Both the position numbers and the translations under genes were made by a program. 64,000 bases of DNA, taken from NCBI GenBank assembly GCA_947069175.1, contig CAMTDV010000003.1, positions 80,763,978 through 80,827,977 of the forward strand, in the 5' to 3' direction. Under the pieces are notes generated by a model, which worked only from the letters and a program-made list of their open reading frames with translations, was not told where the DNA came from and did no database searches. The DNA is from Scalesia atractyloides (Eukaryota > Streptophyta > Magnoliopsida > Asterales > Asteraceae). Within the stretch, counting starts at the first letter, position 1, and each line of letters begins with the position of its first letter. Positions 44,375-54,690 of the stretch are shown in pieces.

Positions 44375-47300
44375 TGTAACACCTTGTAAAATCGTGTCCA
44401 ATAATATAGTGACACGTGTTGTACTTTAAATATAGTCGGTTAAAGACCAATAAGGACTAAAGGCGTAAACATGCTCAATCTGAGCCTCTGAGTGACGATC
44501 TGATGTCAACATGCATAAATAACAGCCTCTGAGTGACTAATATGTCAACATGCTTAAAATTTGGCCTCTAAGTGACTAATATGTCAACATGCCCAGCCTC
44601 TGAGTGACATCGGGATCAACATGCTTATCATAAGCCTCTAGTGATCCTTTGTGAAGTCCTAAACTCTCATACGTGCCATTTGTTGGACGAAAGAGTTCAA
44701 TTTTGTAAATATGTGAAAGTTGGATAACAAAGGGAGTAAAAGTGTCAACATGTTAATTCTTACCTCTGAGTGACCTTTTAATGAACCGAGAGCTCGACAA
44801 TGTCCAGGCATAATCCCGGATATGCTAAGTATTGGCTACGGAGGGCTAAAAGTGCCAAAAAGGTGTTTTAGAAGGCTTTTATAAGCTTTTTAAAGTCAAG
44901 GGGTTAAAAGTGTCAAATTTTGAATCTGGCCGTGGGGCGGTCGCGGGCCGCAAGAGACCTGGCCTGGGCATCTCGCGCCCCGTGAGAACAGGTGTTATGC
45001 AGAAAGTTTTGTTTGGAGACCAAGTAAAGCTCCAAAACAATTTAAACGAAACCATGGCTTCTCTAAACTGCTATGCCACGTTTTGGGACACTTGTAAGCT
45101 TCTTCTCACACCCCTAAACACCCGGCTTCACCTCCTTTGAGTTATCCAACTATAAATAGGTGTTCAAGTGTTCCTTCCAACTTACACCTTTCTTAAACAT
45201 AACTCTTCTCCCTCCACTGGAAGTTCCTAGTTGAAAGGAGCATTCAACTTAGTTCTCTTACTCTTGCATTTTTGTTTATAGGCTTCTATAGCCAAAAGTC
45301 AAGCGTTTTACAGCAAACGCTTTGACTTTCGGTTAAGACCATTATGGTCCGGCCATTGTTCGAAATGAACATGGCTAAGTGATCATAATAAGGTGGGTGT
45401 TAGTCCCTATAGAGGGAACCTCCTGTAGATCACGTTTGCTAAACCAATTGACGGGTCAAAGTTATGTTATTAAAAAGTCAAACATGCCATTTTCGGAAAA
45501 ATCATAAATTGATCTTATAAATGTTATGAAACCTGTTTTGACACTTAAACAAGTTGGTAATAATTATTAGAACATGTGAGAACATGTTCGGCTCGTCAAT
45601 TTCAGTTCTAGGGTTGGTTCGCAACCGAAAGTCGCGAAGTTTGACTTCTGCTTTGACTTTCAATTCTGACCCGATTTAGATTAGTTACATACTGATCTAA
45701 ATTTGCATTATGATCATAATATAATGTAGCATAACCCTTTGAGGTTATATTACATGATCATAATCAGAATCTAAGTTTATGATCAAGTTCCATAATTATG
45801 CCATTTTGACCAAAATGTCCTTTTTGCATAAAACAAGGTTTAAATGGTAACTTGAAAATAAGTTTCTACTGATGTAATATTATAAGTAGGAGTATTTGGG
45901 ATGTTAAACCAGGTTATAAACTGAGTTTTCAAGTAGGTCTTTAAACTATGTCGATTAATGACGATTTTAGTCCTTGTAACTCATAAAGTGATTTTAATCA
46001 ATCTTTTCAAGGTAAATCATTTACCTACTGATATGTTATATTAAATAACATATTTTAAACATTTTAATATTATCCAAATGACAATTTTCGTAAACGTCGC
46101 TTAAAAACGTCATTTTACGACATAAGCGCCGTTTCGGCGCATAGTATGGTTTTAAACCATATTATTGACCAAAACTTGATACCTACTGATTTTAAATCTT
46201 ATTTTAAACATATTTACAGTAGGTACATGTTATAAACTCAGAATCCCAAATAATTTATAAACTATGTATAAAATTACCAAAATGCCCCTAAAAGGCATAA
46301 TTTCGTTTTAAAACCCTAACGGGCATACAAGTTGATATCCTACTGATATCTTAACTTAATTAAAATATAATGGTATATAGAACTTGTCCATGACTTATCT
46401 GGTTACCCGATATCACTATTATGCGCATAGTTACATATATGTAACTATTTTACGGAAATTAACCAAAACGGGTTTAACCTTGTCATTTAAGTTTCAAAAT
46501 CCAAAATGTATATAGTTTACCCATATTATACAAGTCAAGGTACTTGTCGGGTTTAAACTACATTCTATCCGATCATCGTTTAATCAAGCGTTATACGTAA
46601 TGATCATGTACACTATTTGGTTTATAAGACCGTTAGTATTTAATTGACTAGCTTATGCCATAATCCAGACTAGAGCCTTCTCGGTAAATGCTATCTGCAC
46701 TTGGTACTTTTGTATACGGCTGAGTTATTTAAAAATAAAAGAAGAAGACCAGCTCAGGTAAATACTCTCGACTTATTTTCCCTATACAGGCTTGGGATAC
46801 GGTAAATTATTACCGCTTGGTCCAAAATGGGGTCAATCGAATGCCCACTTGTGGCAAGTAAACTTGCATATTTTGTTTTAATCAGTTTTGTTTGATAACT
46901 TAAACATCGGGGGTTAATTACCGTGTCCTGGATATCTTGGGCTCAATACATTAGTTATTGGCCACGACCTTAGCACGGGGTGTAGGCTTACACCTTTTGA
47001 TGCTCATATGCAATGTTCCCAAGACGTTGGGGATGACTCCTTCGTGAGTCCTGAGTGGTGTGTTTTTAATCATGTCTCGGTTTTCGTACTGGGCCTTGTA
47101 TGTATGGACAAACATGTGAATCTGATACAAGGTTGCAAAGTCAACTTTCCCAAGTTAATAAAAGATTTTGGTGTTGTTTGCACTTAAAACCATTTTAATG
47201 TTTTCAAAATAAGTCAGTTGGGTGTATTTACCAGCGTAAGCTGACGTATCGTCCAAAGGCTAATCTGCATGTACAATACGAAATAGGTCGGTAGCTGCTC

Positions 47301-47576
47301 GGTAGAGAATAAGAGGATCTTACAAATCCATAGATCTGCCTAAAGTCTGTTTTGTATTCTTTCTTGTACATTTTACGATCCGCCTGTGGATCTTCTATTA
47401 CAAGCTTGTATATTATTTTGTATTTTCTAACATTCGGTTTGTAATAGTAATTTTACTCCAAGACTTCCGTTGTGTCGTGTTTAATCGACCATGATGATTA
47501 TCAACTGATGTCACGATACTCCCCACCCGGGCCCTCCGGTGTATGGATTTCGGGGTTGGAAATCTGGGGTGTGACA
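44375..47576 (+). repeat. 3' LTR of element D
   Basis: 3202 bp. It keeps about 260 bp (about 44700-44960) that the 5' LTR has lost. TATA box at 45151-45159. It ends GGGGTGTGACA, followed by TSD GATGA. Confidence 0.93.
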
Positions 47577-47581
47577 GATGA

Positions 47582-48007
47582 CCTTCTAGATCAACTACAG
47601 GGTGCCACCTATTTCTCAAAAATCGATCTTCGTTCTGGTTATCACCAACTTAGAGTATGTGAAGAAGATATTCCAAATACTGCTTTTTGAACTCGTTATG
47701 GCCACTATGAATTCATGGTTATGCCTATTGGTTTGACCAATGCTCCTACTATTTTCATGGATTTGATGAATAGGGTGTGTAAACCCTACCTCGATCATTT
47801 TGTCATAGTCTTCATTGATGATACTCTTATTTATTCTAAGACCAAATTTGATCATGAACGACATCTTCGACTCATCCTAACACTTTTGAGGACCGAAAAG
47901 CTTTATGCTAAGTTCTTGAAATGTGAGTTTTGGTTTAGAGAGGTACAATTTCTTGGTCATGTCGTTAACGACAAAAGGATTCATGTCGACCCTGCAAAGA
48001 TCAAAGC
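47582..48007 (+). pseudogene. pol: C reverse transcriptase, middle part (between D and F)
   Basis: Reads LLDQLQGATYFSKIDLRSGY onward, through MDLMNRVCKPYLDHF and catalytic FIDD (FIDDTLIYS), to HVDPAKIKA at 48007, where F is inserted. TGA at 47688-47690 replaces an Arg (CGA) codon of FRTRYGHYEF. An open frame running on into the F LTR (to 48110) is a chimera and not meaningful. Confidence 0.92.
48003..48007. other. Target-site duplication of F, left copy (AAAGC)
   Basis: Identical to 58834-58838. Confidence 0.9.
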
Positions 48008-48192
48008 TGTAACATTTGTCAAAAACGGGTTTTCCAAACCCGCTCCGTTTGTAATCAAATATCAAGTTATAAATGTTTCGTTGCGTATTTATGTCAATTT
48101 TAATTTTTAATGATGTATAATTAATAAACAAACTAGAATATAAAAGTTATAATTGATAAAAAGTAAAAATAAAATAAATAAAATGAAAAATA

Positions 48193-48271
48193 GGCTGTCG
48201 GGACTCGAACCCGGGTCAGCCGGAAAGACTCAAAGACTTAACATGCGCACTCATAACCACTCCGCCACTTG
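48193..48271 (-). other. Antisense tRNA-like module in 5' LTR of F
   Basis: On the minus strand: GTGGCGGAGTGGTTATGAG (tRNA-Ser/Leu-type A box and D arm), about 79 nt in all, B box GGTTCGAGTCC in a T arm CCGGG-TTCGAGT-CCCGA. T5 follows 3 bases after the module (CCTATTTTTC). The acceptor stem does not pair. The 3' LTR copy has the perfect T stem CCGGG/CCCGG. Confidence 0.72.
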
Positions 48272-49101
48272 ATGTTTTCTGTTAGTTCTAGGAATCAATT
48301 AAATCTTATGTCCAACCATAAATCAACCGGTTTACGCTAACTGAAACCGTTATCGGCTTCCAAACGTCCTGGACGTTTGAGTGATCACGGAATTCTGATT
48401 ATAACCGATAAACCGACACCTTCAATCAATTTGATCTTGAATGGACTTGAATTCATAAGTTGATCGGTTTTAATAACCGAAAAATCTGCACTTCCTGATT
48501 TACTCCAACCTTAGTCCCCTCTCGCGACTCAAACTCATCTGCAGACCTTCAATTTCATTTTCGCACTACTTTCAGTTCGTCGGAGCAGCTTTTTGAACTC
48601 GCCGGACTTTCGCCGGAAAACCGTGTCTTCCATCAAATCAGTAAGTCTCTCAATTCTTTCATCGTCTATCAGTTGTTAAGCTGTTGCTAACTCAAACCCT
48701 TCAATCAGAGTCGGTTTCAGGCGTCGATATCGGGTAATTCACTCTCGCCGGAAAACTTCTGAAAGTTCCCAATTCTCGCTGTGAAAAGGTATAGCGTTCT
48801 AAACCTTCTGGTAATTCTTGTTCAGTGCTTCAATTTCGCATTTAGCTAATAAAAAATTGTTAATCTGTCCGCTCAGACGAAAACCGTAAAAACAGAGCCG
48901 ACGACTTCGCCGGAATTCTGAGATAAATCGTTTCTCCGGTATGTTACTTCCAAAATCGTCTCTGCCATTTCATTTTAGTCATTTGAATGTTTGCCAATCG
49001 AATTAAACAATAAACAATAGAGTAATCGTAGTCTGTGATTCTGTAACGAAGAAGATGAAGATAGGTTGTTTATAAGTTTAATATAATTTGAATATTATCT
49101 C

Positions 49102-49514
49102 GGGTTAGACACATAGTCCAGCGGTGGACTGTGTGCACACATATATCACATGCCGCGAGTTCGATCCTTGACACACACATATGCTCTGTAATAAAGATGT
49201 TTTATTTTTCTAACTGAACCGGTTTAATTCACGGTAGTTGTTAAGTATAATAAAAATCGGTATATTAACCAGGTTAGACACACAGTCCAGCGGTGGACTG
49301 TATGCAACACTAACCCACAGGTCCCGGGTTCGAGACCTGTTGCACACTCCGGTTCGACGATTAAAAACCCTTTTTGAAAATAAAAGAATTTTGAATAAAC
49401 TAAAATAGTATATAAATATATAAAAAACAGAATTATTCGGGTTAGACACGTAGCTCAGTTGGTAGAGCTGCGTGCACGCGTACGGGAGGTCTCGGGTTCG
49501 AGTCCTGCCCGGCG
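49102..49514 (+). other. Three tandem tRNA-like modules in 5' LTR of F
   Basis: Modules at 49102-49178, 49270-49347 and 49439-49514, spaced about 168 bp. All start GGTTAGACAC. The first two have the D-arm hairpin GTCC-AGCGGT-GGAC and B-box segments GAGTTCGATCC and GGGTTCGAGAC. The third has the canonical A box TAGCTCAGTTGGTAGAGC and B box GGTTCGAGTCC. T4-T7 runs follow each module at about 25-95 bases. Confidence 0.75.
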
Positions 49515-49536
49515 TATACATGCACACAATAGAACC

Positions 49537-49605
49537 GGTCAAACAGTCAACAGTCACAGTCAAACAGTCAATGGTCAATGGTCAACGGTCAACGCAAAAG
49601 TCAAC
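49537..49605 (-). promoter_or_regulatory. W-box-like cluster in 5' LTR of F
   Basis: Eight copies of RGTCAA (TTGACY on the other strand) within about 70 bp, directly after the third tRNA-like module. The 3' LTR has six at 57701-57762, with a 7-bp deletion. Possible WRKY binding sites. Confidence 0.45.
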
Positions 49606-50044
49606 ATTTTTTTATATTTTTATTTATTTAATTTAATTAAAAAATCAATTAAAAATACTTAAAAAAATAATGTTTTTAAAGATAGGAAATAGCCTTAAAC
49701 TCACAAAAATATATCTAAAAATCCTATTAAAATTATTAATAAAATCCACTCATTTACTATACCTTCCGTTATTATTTAGGTTAGTTAATCCTCGTTGATC
49801 AATCCTTCAAACTCGTGCGCATTTCATCATCTTCAACCGAACGCACCCAATGTGAGTGAATCTCTACAAATTCCCCGTTTTAATCACGTTTTGGGGTGTA
49901 TCATGTGTCTTACCATTTATTATATTTAAATCATTGTGCATACATCATATCATGAACAAATGTGTATTCAGCTTGTATCAACTGTTTGTGTGGTTATTGT
50001 TTAGATTTAATTTATTATTTTCAGTACATGCGATATCATAGGCC

Positions 50045-50210
50045 GCCGCTCCCCATTACATTATGAGCGTTGAGCAGTTCCCCATTACATTATGAGCGTG
50101 AACCGGGCGTTGCCAACGTACGATCGGCTCCGTTTGATTGAGCCTTGATCGCACAGACATTCATCATAGGCCGTCAGTTCCCCATTACATTATGAGCGTG
50201 AACGTGACGT
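50045..50210. repeat. Three copies of CCCCATTACATTATGAGCGT in LTR F
   Basis: Located near 50051, 50080 and 50180; between copies two and three lies the foldback GATCGGCTC...GAGCCTTGATC (50123-50152). The 3' LTR has the same arrangement at 58206-58365. In A the related phrase CTCATAATGTAATGGGGA occurs twice, on the opposite strand as expected. Confidence 0.8.
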
Positions 50211-50681
50211 TGCCAACATATACAGTTTCATTCATGTTATATATTCATGCAAGTTCATATGTTATTGTATGTTATTGTTTGTGGTTGTTATTGCTATTGT
50301 TTGATTATTTACAATTGCTCACATATGACTATTGCACAATTTTTCCTTGATAAAGATAACAAGAAATCAATAATAAATGTTTATCTAACAAGGTTCACTC
50401 GCCAACTTATGTTGACCCAAAAACCCCTATTTTTACACATGATACAGGTGATCCAGCTGCAGCAAGAAACACATAGGATTGGCTTAGAAGAATAAGCTGG
50501 TTTAGAGCTTGGATTGTTTAGTTGATTATTTTTCTTTGTATTTGTATGAACATGATTGGATTGTTGAGAATGTAATTTTGAATTTAATAAATATGGAACA
50601 TATTAGTAAATATCATGAGCTTTGGTGATAACCCAATTATGCCCCGACTCTTATTCCGCTGCGGGTCGGGGTGTGACAGAT

Positions 50682-50695
50682 TGGTATCAGAGCCA
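50682..50695 (+). other. Primer binding site of F
   Basis: TGGTATCAGAGCCA, 3 bases after the LTR: initiator Met tRNA type. Confidence 0.92.
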
Positions 50696-51493
50696 TGACT
50701 ATAGGGATATAGGATAGGTTACTAGACCCTTAGAGCCTATACTATAGTTGATTAGAAATTTTTAAGATTTTTGTGTGTTACATGCAAAATTCATGATGTT
50801 TATATGTTTTATGTTTAATGTTACATTCAATGTTATACAAGCATGTTCATAAGTACATATTATTATATAATTCCTATCATAAATCATATTCTCATAACAT
50901 ATCATATCCATGCGAGCACACACCACATCATTTTCATGATTGTTTTTACAATGATTTTTGTATTTTCAAATCACATCAAAGTGAGTTCTCATGACGGGCA
51001 TGTAGTAACTGGAAGGTACAAGTACCGGTAGTCGGAACGTCCTGTCTAGGCTGGCATTCGTATAAATCCAAAATAAAGGACCAGTTTGCCTACCTGGGGA
51101 CTAACGATGAGAGTACGAAGTACCTATTAGGCCAAAGCATGCTATACCAAACGTCGTGTGAGCTAACCCCACTTTGAGTTGTCATTGTGTCTACACCTGG
51201 ACACATTCCGACCATACATCTCGTAAACATATTTCGTGGTTTTCATTCGGGTGATGCGAGTGTTAAAACGCCAATACTAATGTGAATCCTACCAAGCCAA
51301 TAGTCATGGGGGCCCACATGACTATACAGGTGAAGGTATGGGGGACATTTGAGGCTCAACATGAGCAAACCCAAGACATCCTATGGATGTAGTTGCATTA
51401 TTGATATTTATGTTATTTTCATTTTCTTTAAGACACATGACACCTAAAAAAAGACTCCATAAACTCACAATCTTCTTATGTATGTTCCTGTAG
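50696..51493 (+). other. Untranslated leader of F
   Basis: About 800 bp without a credible ORF. 50985-51220 is the block shared with A and C. It leads to gag in the context CCTGTAGATGTCGG. Confidence 0.75.
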
Positions 51494-52800
51494 ATGTCGG
51501 CTAGACAACAACGAGGGCGTAGAAGATCAGGAAGGTCACACGAACGCTTGGCCACTCAAATCGCAAAGCAAATGGACGCGGTGCTTCCTGACATTGTGGT
51601 TCAAGTACAACAAGCTCTCGCCATAAATCCCACCAATCCTCCCCAGCAAGAAGACCAGAACATCGACAACCCTCCTACCAAAAAGTGCTCATATAAACAT
51701 TTCAAGTCTTGCGATCCTCCTAAATTTGAAGGGAACGAAGGTGTCACTGCTCTCCTCCACTGGTTTGAGGAAATGGAAAACACCTTCCTCAACTGCGATT
51801 GTCCCGAGGATCGCAAGGTACGATACGCAACCGGGAGACTATTTGGGGTAGCTCTTACCTGGTGGAATACTGAAAAGGGTAAGAGGGGGATCGAAGATGC
51901 AATAGCCTTAACGTGGGAGGAGTTAAGGGAAATCATGACGAGACGATTCTGTCCTAGAAGTGAGATTAAAAAGTTAGAGGATGAATTTCATTCATTGAAG
52001 CAAAAGGAGGGAGATCATACTTCCTACAACAAGAGGTTCATAGAGTTGAACCAAATGGTCCCTAACTTGTTCACCCCAGTTTACCGCTTAGTTGAGCATT
52101 ATATTCGAGGTCTTCCCTCGAAAATTCAAGATTCAGTTCTCAGCACTTCGCTAGCAACACTTGAAGCTGCTATGGAACTAGCTACTGAACTGACCGAGAA
52201 TCGAATTCGCAACGGTAAATTTAAAGAGGAGAAAAAGAAAGCCCCGTTGAGGGCCAAACTTCAAACCATTCCACCTCCTCCTCTAAGTTTGCTAACAAGA
52301 GGAAACGTAACACCAGAAACTTCGCTGTCACACAAACCAATTTCCCTATCCCTGCTGCACCCATTACCCAAGTTGCCCCATCACCTGCACCATATAAAAG
52401 GCCATACTCGGGCCCATTACCAAAATGCAACCGTTGCCAATACCATCACTTTCCTGATCGTCCCTGCCAACATTGCACCGGCTGTGGTCGCGCAGGTCAC
52501 ACTGTTCAAACCTGTCGTATACCTCAGCGAACGAACCGCCACCAGCCCTCAACCCAAACCCACCATCAAATAATGGGTCAAGCCCAACAACCCCTACTAC
52601 TACCACCTACCCAACATTTAGCCCAATCATACTACCAACCCAACTATCCCATGGTGCAACCTATGCGGGCTTGCTACAATTGTGGAGACCCAAACCATTT
52701 TAGAAACACTTGTCCACGTTTGGTGAACATTATACATGCTCAAGCCCAAGCAAATCCGGTGAATCAAGCTAACCAAGCTCCTCCACCTGCAAGAGGAAGA
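51494..52800 (+). pseudogene. gag: F gag (one frameshift)
   Basis: Starts ATG 51494 (MSARQQRGRRRSGRS, basic N-terminus). The gag domain spans about residues 55-210 (YKHFKSCDPPKFEGNEGV, ALTWWNTEKGKRG, TRRFCPRSEIKKLEDEFH). A frameshift near 52240 ends the true frame, although an unrelated frame stays open to 52573. In the correct frame, zinc knuckles CNRCQYHHFPDRPC/CTGCGRAGHTVQTC and CYNCGDPNHFRNTC (about 52672-52713) follow. Confidence 0.92.
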
Positions 52801-53490
52801 GCTTTCAACATCAACGCTAATCAGGCTAGAGCTGACAGCAATGTGGTTAACGGTACGTTCCTTATCAATGGTAGTTATGCATCCATGTTGTTTGATACTG
52901 GCGCGGATAAAAGTTTTGTGTCCTTAGAGTTTGAACCTAACCTAAACCAAATTCGTGATAAGCTCATGGAGTCCATAACAGTGGAAGTTGCTGACGGGAA
53001 ACCGATCTCATTAAACTCTATTATACGCAATTGTACTCTCACCTTAAACGATCACGATTTTCCAGTTGACCTCATTCCTATGAAGTTGGGAATGGACTGG
53101 CTCAGCCAACATCAGGCTGAAGTTGTATGCCGCGAAAAGTTTATACGCATTCCTCTTTCAAACGGTCAGACTCTACGAATCTTTGGAGAAACCCCATCGA
53201 AAGGGCTCAGATTAATGTCCTGTCTTCAAGCCCAAAAATATCTACGCAAGAATTATGTCGCATTTTTAACTCATGTCGTCAAAAAGGGAACCATGGAGAA
53301 GAAACTTGAAGACATCCCAGTAGTAAAAGATTTTCCGCAAGTTTTTCTTGACGACATTTCAGGACTTCCTCCCGTGAGAGAAGTCGAATTTCGCATCGAT
53401 CTTATACCTGGTGCTACACCAGTTGCAAAGTCTCCTTATAGGTTAGCCCCATCCGAAATGCAAGAGCTAGCAGTCAATTGCAAGAGTTGA
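52801..53490 (+). pseudogene. pol: F protease (18-bp deletion)
   Basis: The active site LFDTGADKSF is intact. Compared with C, six residues of the GSFDVIIGMDWLS segment are missing in frame (MKLGMDWLSQH near 53085), a loss between short TTGGG/TTGGT repeats. A 1-nt deletion near 53472 ends the frame just before reverse transcriptase. Confidence 0.9.
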
Positions 53491-54690
53491 CTGACAAAGG
53501 ATTTATACGACCTAGCTCCTCGCCTTGTGGTGCACCTGTCCTTTTTGTGAAGAAGAAAGATGGAACGTTTCGCATGTGCATCGACTACAGAGAACTCAAC
53601 AAGTTAATGATCAAGAATCGCTATCCATTACCTCGCATTGATGATCTTCTTGACCAACTTCAAGGCGCCAGCTGTTTTTCAAAAATCGACCTTCATTCTG
53701 GCTATCATCAACTTAGAGTACATGAAGAAGACGTCCCAAAGACCGCCTTCCGAACTCGTTATGGTCATTATGAATTCATGGTCATGCCATTTGGTTTAAC
53801 CAATGCTCCAGCAGTCTTCATGGATCTAATGAACAGAGTCTGCAAACCCTATCTCGATCGTTTTGTTATAGTCTTCATCGACGACATTCTCATTTATTCA
53901 AAGTCTAAGTCCGATCACGAACGGCACCTTCGACTCATCCTTACACTCCTAGGGAATGAAAAGCTTTACGCCAAATTCTCCAAATGCGAATTCTGGTTAA
54001 AAGAGGTACATTTCCTTGGACATGTAGTCAATGACAAGGGAATACATGTCGACCCCTCAAAAATTAAAGCGGTACAAGAATGGCAAGCACCACGTACACC
54101 AACTGAAGTAAGATCATTCCTTGGTTTGGCTGGTTATTATCGCCGTTTCATTTCAAATTTCTCTCACATTGCTGTACCACTCACGGCTTTAATCATAAAG
54201 GAAAACCTTTCATATGGGGACCCAAACAAGAAGAAGCCTTCCAAACCCTTAAACAAAAACTCTGTGATGCACCAATCCTCACTCTTCCTAAAGGTTGTGA
54301 TGACTTCGTGGTTTATTGCAACGCGTCAGGGCAAGGACTAGGCTGTGTTCTAATGCAAAGAGGAAAGGTTATAGCTTATGCTTCGAGACAACTCAAGACT
54401 CATGAGAAGAACTACACCACCCATGACCTAGAACTTGGAGCCGTCGTGTTCGCTCTTAAGATATGGAGACATTATCTCTACGGTACTAAGTGTGAAATAT
54501 ACACTGACCACAAGAGTCTTCAACATATCTTCAACGAAAAGGAGTTAAACATGAGGCAACGAAGATGGGTCGAACTTTTAAATGACTACGACTGTGAAAT
54601 TCGGTACCACCCTGGCAAGGCAAATGTGGTGGCTGATGCACTCAGTCGAAAGGGTTATGCGAACTCCATTCATCTTCTATGTTCGCAAAT
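53478..54690 (+). pseudogene. pol: F reverse transcriptase and RNase H (broken)
   Basis: Reverse transcriptase reads from LTDKGFIRPSSSPCGAPVLF through CIDYRELNKLMIKNRYPL and KIDLHSGYHQLRV to catalytic FIDDILIYS and SFLGLAGYYRRFISNFSH. A 1-nt loss near 54197 shifts the frame. RNase H resumes from VVYCNASGQGLGC (usual Asp is Asn, CDAS to CNAS, at about 54319) to IYTDHKSLQ and YHPGKANVVADALSRK. The next frameshift is near 54690. Confidence 0.92.

Larger units (their letters stand above)
23431..47576 (+). mobile_element. Ty3/gypsy (chromovirus) retrotransposon D, split by copia E
   Basis: D's own sequence is about 13 kb: LTR 23431-26391, primer site, upstream ORF, microsatellite and tandem-repeat region, gag, protease, reverse transcriptase, RNase H, integrase, chromodomain, polypurine tract, LTR 44375-47576. 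Perfect TSD GATGA. Its gag and LTRs are unlike those of A, B, C and F, so it is another family. A deletion joins protease to reverse transcriptase and several stops interrupt the frame. Confidence 0.93.
48008..50678 (+). repeat. 5' LTR of element F
   Basis: 2671 bp, TGTAACATTTGTC to GGGGTGTGACA. One antisense and three sense tRNA-like modules, a cluster of eight W-box-like words, three copies of CCCCATTACATTATGAGCGT, and a conserved foldback around GATCGGCTC/GAGCCTTGATC. AATAAATATGGAAC near 50588 could be the poly(A) region. No convincing TATA box was found. Confidence 0.93.

Noticed and set aside
47472..47690. Open frame starting in the D LTR and running into reverse transcriptase
   Set aside because: Chimera of LTR D and the C pol piece; the true frame continues from 23430 across D.
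49439..49514. Functional tRNA gene
   Set aside because: A and B boxes are good, but the acceptor stem does not pair and no clear anticodon arm exists. The same holds for the other nineteen modules.
49856..50041. Small membrane-protein-like ORF, repeated at 58011-58196
   Set aside because: Located in the U5-like part of both F LTRs; identical by LTR duplication, AT-rich, not kept in A or C.
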